DNA of 30,440 nt from JBGSOW01 sp041738875 (GTDB lineage: Bacteria; Patescibacteriota; Dojkabacteria; CALFHW01), in assembly GCA_041738875.1 (NCBI GenBank), contig JBGSOW010000038.1, positions 1 to 30,440 on the forward strand, read 5' to 3'. Position numbers and translations under genes: made by a program. The notes under the pieces are model-generated. The model saw only the letters and a list, made by a program, of their open reading frames with translations. It was not told where the DNA came from and ran no database searches. Positions within the stretch are counted from its first letter, which is position 1, and each line of letters begins with the position of its first letter. This document shows positions 1 through 8,700 of the stretch, one piece after another.

Positions 1-1
1 T

Positions 2-694
2 TCAGTAGTTTCTGACCAGAGCGAACCAGTAACAGCAGAAAATGCTCTCGAAGAAGTAGAAAAAATTCAAGAAAAAAAATTACCAAAAGAAAGAGCCAAA
101 AGAATATCAATAACAGAAAGCGTTAATCAAGTTTTCGCAACACCGCAAGGAAAAACAATAGGAACAGGTGTATTGACTGTGTTGGCGGTCGCAGTACTAG
201 TATTTTTCGCTATAACGCCAGCACTGTCCTCGATTACCAGGCAAACCGATCTAAACAACGCGCTAAACAATAGAATTCAGTTGCAACAGAGCAAGATTAG
301 CAGCATAACTCAATTACTAAACAGACAACAAGAAAACGAGGCAGAAATCGCAGAATTCCAAGAAATCCTAAGTGAAGACAAACAGCAGTCGCAAATATAT
401 ACAGAACTACTCGCGTTCGTTATCTCAAGCAACCTCAGGTTCCAAAGTATGTCTTTCAATAACTCCGATACAACCTCCCAGCCAATTAGCGATGGGGTAG
501 TAAGCCCTAGGTTGAAGGTGCAGTTAATTAATCTCAGTGCCCGCGGGAATATATCTGACGTGCCTAGGTTCGTAGAGCGGATTGAGAATTCAAAAAGAAT
601 TTTGCAAGTTACCGACATAAGTGTTGCCTCACAGCAAGAACCAGGCCAAGTGCAAGTTAACTTAAATATACGCTCGTATTTCTGGAGTATTTAG
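2..694 (+). CDS. PilO-like type IV pilus inner-membrane protein (5' partial)
   Basis: The reading frame is already open at the window edge, so the true start lies upstream. The visible part begins with a charged, Glu/Lys-rich cytoplasmic stretch. One hydrophobic membrane segment follows (about bases 173-235), then a Gln/Asn/Glu-rich region likely to form a coiled coil (about 236-400), and a C-terminal globular domain ending in a beta strand containing LNIRSYFWSI. This order of membrane anchor, coiled coil and ferredoxin-like domain is that of PilO, which pairs with PilN in the alignment complex linking the pilus motor to the cell envelope. The C-terminal pattern (VPRFVERIEN, then a final strand with an aromatic YF) fits PilO. 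A PilN or fused PilN-PilO relative is possible because the N-terminus is missing. The next gene is a tiny membrane protein, possibly in the same transcript. Confidence 0.6.
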   Translation, partial: SVVSDQSEPVTAENALEEVEKIQEKKLPKERAKRISITESVNQVFATPQGKTIGTGVLTVLAVAVLVFFAITPALSSITRQTDLNNALNNRIQLQQSKISSITQLLNRQQENEAEIAEFQEILSEDKQQSQIYTELLAFVISSNLRFQSMSFNNSDTTSQPISDGVVSPRLKVQLINLSARGNISDVPRFVERIENSKRILQVTDISVASQQEPGQVQVNLNIRSYFWSI

Positions 695-781
695 TTTGCA
701 GGAAAGTTACTATAATAAATTGACAGGATAATTAATAAATTAAATTGACGCTTAAACAAATTAATAAAATTAATAAACAAG

Positions 782-958
782 ATGTTAAATAAACAAACCA
801 ACATAATCTGGATACTTTTGGTTTTTGCGGTTGTGATTCTTGTCGTCCTCAGTCTATATGAAGTGTTTCTAAGACCCAGCGAACAAATCCCTACAGAAGC
901 AATAACCCCACTTACGAACTATTTAGGCGAAGATGTGCTGGAATACCTAGGTGATTAG
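782..958 (+). CDS. small single-pass membrane protein, 58 residues, unknown
   Basis: A 58-codon frame starts at ATG 782 and ends at TAG 956-958. It encodes a short polar N-terminus (MLNKQTN), one strongly hydrophobic helix at about residues 8-25, and a polar, acidic tail ending in EDVLEYLGD. No family is recognised. It lies 87 bases after the pilO-like gene and 53 bases before the RodZ-like gene on the same strand, so it could be an accessory of the pilus or envelope cluster. There is no Shine-Dalgarno sequence; the upstream region is almost pure A/T. A real gene is favoured because the frame fills the gap and has a textbook transmembrane profile. A chance ORF cannot be excluded. Confidence 0.5.
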   Translation: MLNKQTNIIWILLVFAVVILVVLSLYEVFLRPSEQIPTEAITPLTNYLGEDVLEYLGD

Positions 959-997
959 ACGCAGAGAACTTGAAGTGCAAGTAATGTTTGTTCTGCT

Positions 998-1006
998 TGC
1001 TATAAT
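998..1006 (+). promoter_or_regulatory. extended -10 promoter giving a leaderless start
   Basis: TG at 998-999, one base, then TATAAT at 1001-1006 form an extended -10 element. Only five bases (TAAAA) separate it from ATG 1012. Transcription normally begins about seven bases after the hexamer, so the transcript would start at or beside the A of the start codon. No convincing -35 box is visible. Confidence 0.65.
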
Positions 1007-1011
1007 TAAAA

Positions 1012-1989
1012 ATGGTTCGAAATACTTACGAAGTACAAAATATCGGAGATCTATTGCGTGAGAAGAGAAAGCAGTTGGGTAAGGATATTAAGGATATCGC
1101 AGAAACGACAAAAATTCGCACAGAATACTTAGTTGCCTTAGAAACAGGCAATTATGACAAATTCGCAGCGAATGTCTACGCCAAAGGATTTCTAAAAAAA
1201 TATGCCAAACATCTTGGGATTAATCCTGACCGCGCGGTTGCGATGTACCGCAGGGAGCAAAAGTCCAGAACAGCAGTTGAACTAGGCCCTGCTGGATATT
1301 TTGCCGCGCGCTTAAATACTGTAAGTTTGGACATCAACCCAACAAGACTTATGGCTCTCATAATCGCCTTAATTATCGCAGGTTTTGCACTATACATAGT
1401 CGCGCAAATATCTGCTGTTGCAAGGCCACCGAAACTTGAGGTTATTAGTCCGGTGACTTTGGCTTCTGGCGCGCGCGAAGTTATCCAAGTCACGCAAAAC
1501 CCCATGACTCTAGTAGGTTTGGTCGATCCGGGTTCGAGCTTAGAATTAAATGGACAGAGAATAAACACAAATAACTTCGAGCGATTCACAGTTAATGGTC
1601 TCGAATTAAATGAAGGAGAGAATAATTTCGTCCTACTCGCAACCAATCAGTTCAATCAAACCAGTAGGATTGACCTAGTCGTTGTATTCAGCGTGACAAA
1701 CCAATCCGTAACTAACGCAGAAACCGGCGCGCCCGCTGAAGAGATCCGCGCAAGTTTCACTATCGAAGGGCGCGATGCATACGTACAACTACGAACCGAT
1801 GGCAGACCAACTGCAAGAATCTATAGAATAGGTGAGACTGAGGAAGTTTCTGCAAATGAAACTTTCACACTATCCACAACAAGCCCGGATGCAATCAACC
1901 TCAACATAAACGACATACCTTATCAAATTACCGAAGCCCGGGAATATGTATTCAGAATAGAGAACGGCGCTGTGGTTTTCGAGGGCTAG
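1012..1989 (+). CDS. RodZ-like helix-turn-helix membrane protein
   Basis: This 325-residue protein has a Cro/RodZ-type helix-turn-helix at about residues 8-80 (motifs IGDLLREKRKQLG, YLVALETGNYDKF, FLKKYAKHLGI). A basic juxtamembrane stretch follows, then one transmembrane helix at about 113-133, and an extracytoplasmic part. That part contains an Ig-like module around 140-230 (LVGLVDPGSSLELNGQ, then LNEGENNF) and a C-terminal beta domain resembling the RodZ DUF4115 region (YVQLRTDGR, ARIYRIGE). In the RodZ family the HTH end contacts MreB rather than DNA and the outer end works in cell-shape control. In this lineage related proteins often sit beside pilus genes, as here. The start is chosen because an extended -10 box lies five bases upstream, predicting a leaderless message. 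The family call is sound; an exact RodZ role is inferred. Confidence 0.75.
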   Translation: MVRNTYEVQNIGDLLREKRKQLGKDIKDIAETTKIRTEYLVALETGNYDKFAANVYAKGFLKKYAKHLGINPDRAVAMYRREQKSRTAVELGPAGYFAARLNTVSLDINPTRLMALIIALIIAGFALYIVAQISAVARPPKLEVISPVTLASGAREVIQVTQNPMTLVGLVDPGSSLELNGQRINTNNFERFTVNGLELNEGENNFVLLATNQFNQTSRIDLVVVFSVTNQSVTNAETGAPAEEIRASFTIEGRDAYVQLRTDGRPTARIYRIGETEEVSANETFTLSTTSPDAINLNINDIPYQITEAREYVFRIENGAVVFEG

Positions 1990-2073
1990 ATCTAGAATAA
2001 ATTAACTAGTAAGAAGTAAATAATTAACTTGATAAATAAGCAAAATATTATCGTGTCAAAATGACCAATATAT

Positions 2074-2103
2074 TTGACAGGCTATCAAGGTATATGTTAT
2101 AGA
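2074..2103 (+). promoter_or_regulatory. rpoB operon promoter
   Basis: A perfect -35 box TTGACA (2074-2079) is followed after 18 bases by TATAGA (2098-2103), with an extended TG at 2095-2096. This is the strongest canonical promoter in the window. Predicted transcription starts near 2110, leaving a leader of about 115 bases before rpoB ATG 2227. This differs from the leaderless pattern seen at several other genes. Confidence 0.75.
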
Positions 2104-2152
2104 AATGTACGCGTGCATGTCTCAATTTTCAGTTAAAACTTATATTTCTTAA

Positions 2153-2180
2153 AGCCTCCTCAGAAATGGGTGGCTCTTTT
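2153..2180 (+). promoter_or_regulatory. hairpin with T-tract in the rpoB leader (possible attenuator)
   Basis: AGCC (2153-2156) pairs with GGCT (2172-2175). After a T-T mismatch, CC (2158-2159) pairs with GG (2169-2170), closing a short loop. CTCTTTT follows directly. This resembles a weak intrinsic terminator inside the untranslated leader, about 45 bases upstream of the rpoB start, so it could attenuate the operon. The stem is short and imperfect, so this is tentative. Confidence 0.35.
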
Positions 2181-2226
2181 GCGTTTGAAACGTGCGTGTT
2201 TAGTTTATTTCAATCTATCAAAACGG

Positions 2227-5200
2227 ATGTCCAACAAAGTAACCCAAAGACTCAATCTTTCGACGCGTAAATTAAGACATTTAGAACCAAACCTTATTGA
2301 CTCTCATTTGAGATCATATGAGTTAATGATTGAAGAAGGTATTACAGAAATCTTCGATGAAATTAATCCAGTTGACGATTACACTGGTGAAAGTTGGGAG
2401 TTGAAACTAGGTGACATTAGCTGGGGCGAGTCCCAAACAACATTCAGTAAAGCACAGAGATTAGGCCTTTCTTATGATCGTCCTATGTATGTAGATGTAA
2501 AACTAACTAATAAGAAAAGTGGTGAAATCAAAAAACAAAAGATTTTTGTTGCAGATATCCCAGTAATGAGCCCAAGGGCAACATTTGTAGTTAGTGGTAA
2601 TGAAAGAGTTGTAGTGATGCAAATTGTGCGCTCAGAAGGACTTCTTTTCTCAGAAGGAAAAGCGATTAGCAAATCAGGTAAACCACTATATAGTGTGAAA
2701 TTAATGCCTGAGCGCGGAAGATGGTTTGATTTTGAAGTAAACAAAACAGGACAAATGTCAGTTAAATTACTGGACAAAAAACCAAAGATTTTATTGACTA
2801 CAATTCTAAGGGCACTAGGTTATTCATCAAACAACGAAATAACTTCAGTTCTTAAAGATACTTTAGAGCATGACAAAGAAGGATTTATCGAATCTACTTT
2901 ATCTAGAGACCCATCAAGAAATACAGAAGAAGCACTTCTAGAAATTTACAGAAAACTTCGACCTGAAGATACTATTAATCTAGACGCAGCAAAAGAATTT
3001 ATCCAATCACTTTTCTTCAACAAACGACGTTTCTACCTAGGTAGAGTTGGAAGATATCAGTTGAATAAAAAATTAGGCTTAAATACACCAGTAACAAGAG
3101 AAAATTACACATTAAAGAAAGAAGATATCGTTGAAATAATTAAAGCAGTTGTCCTCGTAAACAACGGTGAAATCAAAGTTGACGATGTCGACTCACTTTC
3201 AAATAGACGTATTCGTGGAGTTGGAGAACTTATCGCGGAGAGAATCAGAATCGGTGTATTGCGAATGGAGAAAAATATCAAAGACAGAATGAGCACACAC
3301 TCAACCGATGATCCAGTTACACCTGGAATGCTTATCAATACAAGACCAGTTATCGCATCAATCAACCAGTTCTTTGGATCTAGTAGCGTATCTAGATACA
3401 TGGACCAGGAAAATATCCTGTCTGAGCTTGAAACAAAAAGACGTATTACAGCCGGTGGACCAAAGGGACTAACCAAAGAAAGAGCAACTTTCTCAGTGCG
3501 TGACGTTCATAGTTCTCACTATTCAAGACTATGTATGGTTACAACACCTGAAGGTCCGTCAATTGGAGTAGTTTCACATATGGCAATTTATGCTCGTATT
3601 AATGATTATGGGCTACTTGAGGCGCCATACCAGAAAGTTGTAACTTCAGTAAATGTATCCGAACTCGCAGACAAAGACTTTAAAGATGTAACTTTGAGTA
3701 CTGACGCAGTGGATGAAAAAGGACATGTTATTTTGTATATGGGCAAGGTAGTTGCAATTAGCGACAAGGCAGTTCTAGAAAAAGCAAAAATTGAATCAAT
3801 CAATATCCTACCTCGTTTGACATCAGAAGTAGAATATTTCAGTTCTGCAGATGAAACAGAATTCCATATCGGCCCTGCAAATGTAGAATTGAGTGAAAAT
3901 GGTGATATTACTCAGGAAAGAGTTTTCACTAGGTTTAATGGTAGTTTTATGAATGTTATTGCAAATAATTTAGATTATATCGATATCAATCCGGCGCAAA
4001 TCGGTGGTATTGGTTTCTCTTTGATTCCATACGCATCAAACGATGACCCAGTTCGTACACTGATGGGTTCAAACATGCAACGTCAAGCCGTACCTCTAGT
4101 TACACCTGAAGCTCCTCTAGTAGGAACAGGTTATGAAAGAGTCGTAGCACTTGCTTCTGGTCGTCTTCTTCTAGCTGAAGAAGAAGGTATTGTTACAGAA
4201 TCTGACGCAAGTAGAGTTACAATTAAATATAAAACAAAAGGTGTTCAGACTTTCGATATCGATAAATTCCTTAGAACTAACCAAAATACCAGTTTCTCTC
4301 AAACAGTTAAAGTTAGAGTAGGAGACAAAGTATCTAAAGGTGACGTTTTGGTCGATGGTCCTTCGATGGATAATGGAGAACTGGCTTTGGGTCGTAATCT
4401 TCTTACAGCATACATGCATTACGAAGGTTATAATTACGAAGACGGAATAATTATCTCTGAAAGACTTGTAAAAGAAGACGTACTTACTTCTGTGCATATT
4501 CACGAATACGTACAAGACATAAGAGAAACAAAACTTGGTGACGAACAGATTACTAGAGATATCCCAAATGTTGGTGAATATGCACTTAGAAATCTTGATG
4601 AAACAGGTATTGTAAGAATTGGAGCATATGTTCACGCACAAGATATTTTGGTCGGAATTATTGCGCCAAAAGGTGAAACAGAATTAACTGCAGAAGAAAA
4701 ACTACTACGAGCAATTTTCGGAGAGTATGCCCGCGATGTGCGCGATAACTCACTAAGAATGCCTCATGGTGACAACGGTATAGTTACTGGTGTTCAGGTA
4801 TTGGACAAAAATTCTGGCGATAAATTAAATCCAGGTGTTCTAAAGCAAGTCAAAGTATGGGTTGCAAGAACAAGTAAAATTTCTGTTGGTGACAAACTTA
4901 CAGGACTTCATGGAGACAAAGGTGTTATTTCAGCAATATTGCCTGAAGCAGAAATGCCTTACCTTGAGGATGGTACACCAGTTGATGTAATTTTGGGTCC
5001 TTCTTCGATGGTAAAACGTATGAACCTTGGTCAACTACAAGAAAATCGTACTGCTATCAAAGCTCACCTAGCTGGAGTAAAAGTGGAAGTTCCACCATTT
5101 AGTCCAATCTCAGAAGTAGAACTAGACGAACTACTAGCGAAAAAAGGCAGAAAGTTTACTGAAAAAGTAGACCTATATGATGGAAGAACAGGAAGACCAT

Positions 5201-5742
5201 TCCCAAATCCAATTTTTGTTGGAAAAAGACATATTATCAAGCTTAACCATTTATCTGCTGACAAAATCCACGCAAGATCAACTGGATCTTACACAATGGT
5301 TACACAACAACCACTTGGAGGAAAAGCACAAATGGGTGGTCAGAGATTCGGAGAAATGGAAGTTTGGGCACTTGAAGCACATGGCGTACCTAGCGTACTA
5401 CATGAAATGTTGACTATCAAATCAGACGACGTTGTCGGACGTGCAGCAGCATACAAAGCGATGATACAAGGTACTTCGATACTACCGCCAAATATCCCAG
5501 AATCATTCAGAGTACTTATTTCTGAACTGCGAGCATTAAACCTAAACTTGGAATTAATTGAAAAAGAAGAAGATGAAACAGATTTAACCGAGATCATCGA
5601 AGCAAACCTTGATGAAGACGAGTTGAAAGAACTACAAAGACAAGCAACAAGTAACGGAGATCTTATTCTCTCGGAAGCCGAGGCTAAAGAAGTTGAATCA
5701 AATGAAAACTTCGAGGTCGTTGACGAAGAGACAGCAGTTTAA
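2227..5742 (+). CDS. rpoB: DNA-directed RNA polymerase subunit beta
   Basis: This is the 1171-residue beta subunit, close in length to the Bacillus form and lacking the large enterobacterial insertions. Recognisable beta motifs appear in order: FFGSSSVSRYMDQ (382-394), the KRRITAGGPKGLTKERATF fork region, TPEGPSIG, the active-site flank with YNYEDGIIISE, GDKLTGLHGDKGVISAILP, DGTPVDVILGPSS, and the C-terminal GGKAQMGGQRFGEMEVWALE with HEMLTIKSDDV. An in-frame GTG at 2170 would add 19 residues. ATG 2227 is chosen because MSNKVTQRLN begins the conserved homology and the longer version would run through the leader hairpin. It heads an operon with rpoC (27-base gap), rpsL and rpsG; rplJ/rplL are not upstream. 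Residues in the rifampicin pocket differ from sensitive enzymes (see findings). The tail is acidic and low in complexity. Confidence 0.97.
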   Translation: MSNKVTQRLNLSTRKLRHLEPNLIDSHLRSYELMIEEGITEIFDEINPVDDYTGESWELKLGDISWGESQTTFSKAQRLGLSYDRPMYVDVKLTNKKSGEIKKQKIFVADIPVMSPRATFVVSGNERVVVMQIVRSEGLLFSEGKAISKSGKPLYSVKLMPERGRWFDFEVNKTGQMSVKLLDKKPKILLTTILRALGYSSNNEITSVLKDTLEHDKEGFIESTLSRDPSRNTEEALLEIYRKLRPEDTINLDAAKEFIQSLFFNKRRFYLGRVGRYQLNKKLGLNTPVTRENYTLKKEDIVEIIKAVVLVNNGEIKVDDVDSLSNRRIRGVGELIAERIRIGVLRMEKNIKDRMSTHSTDDPVTPGMLINTRPVIASINQFFGSSSVSRYMDQENILSELETKRRITAGGPKGLTKERATFSVRDVHSSHYSRLCMVTTPEGPSIGVVSHMAIYARINDYGLLEAPYQKVVTSVNVSELADKDFKDVTLSTDAVDEKGHVILYMGKVVAISDKAVLEKAKIESINILPRLTSEVEYFSSADETEFHIGPANVELSENGDITQERVFTRFNGSFMNVIANNLDYIDINPAQIGGIGFSLIPYASNDDPVRTLMGSNMQRQAVPLVTPEAPLVGTGYERVVALASGRLLLAEEEGIVTESDASRVTIKYKTKGVQTFDIDKFLRTNQNTSFSQTVKVRVGDKVSKGDVLVDGPSMDNGELALGRNLLTAYMHYEGYNYEDGIIISERLVKEDVLTSVHIHEYVQDIRETKLGDEQITRDIPNVGEYALRNLDETGIVRIGAYVHAQDILVGIIAPKGETELTAEEKLLRAIFGEYARDVRDNSLRMPHGDNGIVTGVQVLDKNSGDKLNPGVLKQVKVWVARTSKISVGDKLTGLHGDKGVISAILPEAEMPYLEDGTPVDVILGPSSMVKRMNLGQLQENRTAIKAHLAGVKVEVPPFSPISEVELDELLAKKGRKFTEKVDLYDGRTGRPFPNPIFVGKRHIIKLNHLSADKIHARSTGSYTMVTQQPLGGKAQMGGQRFGEMEVWALEAHGVPSVLHEMLTIKSDDVVGRAAAYKAMIQGTSILPPNIPESFRVLISELRALNLNLELIEKEEDETDLTEIIEANLDEDELKELQRQATSNGDLILSEAEAKEVESNENFEVVDEETAV

Positions 5743-5769
5743 TTAAATTAATGTGTTCTAGAAAATAAC

Positions 5770-8700
5770 ATGATAAAAGATTTCAAAGCACTAAAACTTA
5801 CACTTGCCTCTCCTCAACAGATCTTGACTTGGTCTCATGGTGAGGTTCGTAAAGCAGAAACAATTAATTATAGGACTCACAAAGCAGAGGTTGATGGACT
5901 TATGGACGAGAAGATTTTCGGTCCAACCAAAAACTACGAATGTTATTGTGGTAAATACAAAAAAATTCGTTACAAAGGTATTATTTGCGACAAATGTGGA
6001 GTTGAAGTAACTCACAAACGAGTTAGAAGAGAGAGATTAGGTCATATTAAATTGGCTGCTCCTGTAACTCATGTTTGGTATGCATACGGAGTTCCAAATA
6101 AACTAGCTTTAATCTTGGACATTCCACAAAAGAAACTAGAAACAGTTATCTATTTCTCTCGCTACCTCGTAATCCAAGCAAACCAAGAAGACAAAAAGGC
6201 TGCTGCAGAGACTCTAGCACAAACTAGGTCAGTTGCAATGGAGGAGATTACTAACGAAGAAAAAGCGCAGTTAGAGACTGTTAAAGAAAAATTCAAAAAA
6301 GAAAAAGCAGATCTAAAAAAGAAAGCAAAAGGTGCTGAAGCAAAATTAGATATGCAATTGAATCGTTTGGATACTACTGAAAAAAGAGAAATTGCAAAAC
6401 TTAGGTCGATTTATGACAAAAGAACTGCAAATCTCGAAGCTAAATTCAACGTACAGGCTAAACTTATCGAAAGTATCGACAAAGGAATGACTCTGTCCGA
6501 AGAGGAATACGGCGAACTCATGGAATTAGGTGTAGATTTCTTTGATGCATCAATGGGTGCTGAAGCAATTTACAAACTACTTTCTGAAGTAGAGGTAAGA
6601 CCAACAATTGAAAGATTGAAAGAAGAATTAAACGGAACAAAATCACAACTAAAACTTAGAAGAATCACGCAAAGACTTAGAATCTTCGAAGGTATGGTGC
6701 GTAACGACATCGAGCCAAAGTGGATGGTTATGCATAATGTTCCTGTTATACCACCAGATCTAAGACCAATCATCCAGTTACCTGGAGGACGTTTTGCAAC
6801 ATCAGACTTAAACGACTTATACAGAAGAGTAATCAACAGAAACAATAGATTGAAGAAGTTGATGGATCTTGGTGCGCCTGAGATTATCTTGAGAAATGAG
6901 AAACGTATGCTTCAAGAGGCAGTTGACGCGCTTATCGACAACTCACATCGTCCTGGAAATGCAGTACAAAACTCTAGACAACAACCATACAAATCATTAT
7001 CAGACATGTTGCGTGGTAAACAAGGAAGATTCAGACAGAATCTGCTTGGAAAACGTGTTGACTTCTCTGGTAGATCAGTGATTGTAGCAGGACCAGAATT
7101 GTCAGTTGACCAATGTGGTCTGCCAAAGACAATGGCTTTGGAATTGTTTAAACCATTTGTTATGCATGAGATTATTTCGCGCGGTTTGGCAAGCAATATC
7201 CGTAGTGCGAAAAATGTTTTCGATGAGAAATCCGATGAAATTTGGGATATCCTCGAACAAGTTATCGACAAAAGACCAGTTCTACTTAACCGCGCACCAA
7301 CTCTTCACAGACAAGGAATCCAAGCGTTTTTCCCTGTACTTGTAGAAGGTAATGCGATCAGACTTCATCCTTTGGTATGTAAAGGATTTAACGCTGACTT
7401 CGATGGTGACCAAATGGCTGTACATGTTCCATTGTCTCAAGCTGCAATTGACGAAGTTATCGACAGAATGTTCACTGGAAACAATATTCTTTTGATGGCA
7501 GACGGAAAACCAGTTGTAAATGCTGAAAAAGACATGGCATATGGAGTTTACTACCTAACTGAAATTCCTGCAGAAGAACTTGCAAAAGAGCCAACCAAAT
7601 CTTTCAACTCAATTGATAGAGCAATTGGTGCTTTCAATGCAAATGAAATTAACCTAAGGGAACAGATTTTTGTACTTGCAAACGATGGTGTTGAGAAAAC
7701 AACTGTAGGAAGATTGATTTTTAATAATATTTTACCGAAAGGTTATAGATTTATTAACGAACAGCTCAACAAAAAAGCAATTGCAAAGATTTCTGCAAAT
7801 ATTTTGGAGAAATTTGGTGCTGATTTCGCAATTAAATTCCTAGACAGTGTTGAGAAAGTTGGATTTAAGTACGCTACATACTCTGGATTCTCAATTGGTA
7901 TGGATGACTTTATAATCAACCCAATCAAAGACGATCTTCTTGCTGAAATTACCAAAAAAGAAGAAGAACTTGCTACTTTCTATGAGCAAGGGTTTGTATC
8001 AGCAACAGAGAGACGTAAACTGTTTGAACAAGAATGGATGAAGATAGTTGAAAGAGTATCTAAAGCAACTTGGGAGAATTATCTAGCAGCAAACAACAAC
8101 CTTGTTAAATTAAACGAGTCAGGTGCTGCTCCGGTCGAAAATCCTATCTCGCAGATCTCTGGAGTAAGAGGTTTGATTGTGGATCCGTCTGGACGTATCG
8201 TGGAACTGCCACTTCGTTCAAACTACAAACAAGGATTGTCATCTTTGGAATATTTCGTCGCAGCACGTGGAACTAGAAAAGCTCTAGCAGACGTTGCTTT
8301 GAAAACTGCAGAATCTGGTTATCTGACTAGAAAACTAGTTGATGTTGCACAAGACGTTATAACCCGCATCGATGACTGTGAAACTGAACTAGGAATACAT
8401 CTTTACAGAGATGACTTGAGACGTATTGATTTTGTCGATCGTATCACTGGAAGATGGGCTGCAGAAACAGTTAAAGCAGAAAACGGTGAAGTACTAGTTG
8501 AAAAGAATAATGAAATTACTTCAGAAATTGCTGCAGAAATTGCAAGCGAAGAATTTGTGCAGGTGGTCAAAGTAAGATCAGTAATTACATGTTCAGCACT
8601 AGACGGCGTATGTAGCAAGTGTTACGGTTACGACCTTGGTACACATAAACTTGCAAAAGCAGGTGTAGCAATGGGAGTTATTGCAGCACAATCTATTGGA

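Noticed and set aside
173..694. TTG 173 as the true start of the pilO-like gene
   Set aside because: The frame is open with coding character back to the window edge, and this start would cut into the membrane segment.
2170..2226. GTG start adding 19 residues to RpoB
   Set aside because: The added residues overlap the leader hairpin, have no homology to RpoB starts, and a proper ATG precedes the conserved region.
4171..4641. Long antisense frames opposite rpoB, rpoC, valS and metG
   Set aside because: Their translations are low-complexity shadows of the conserved genes, with no family pattern.
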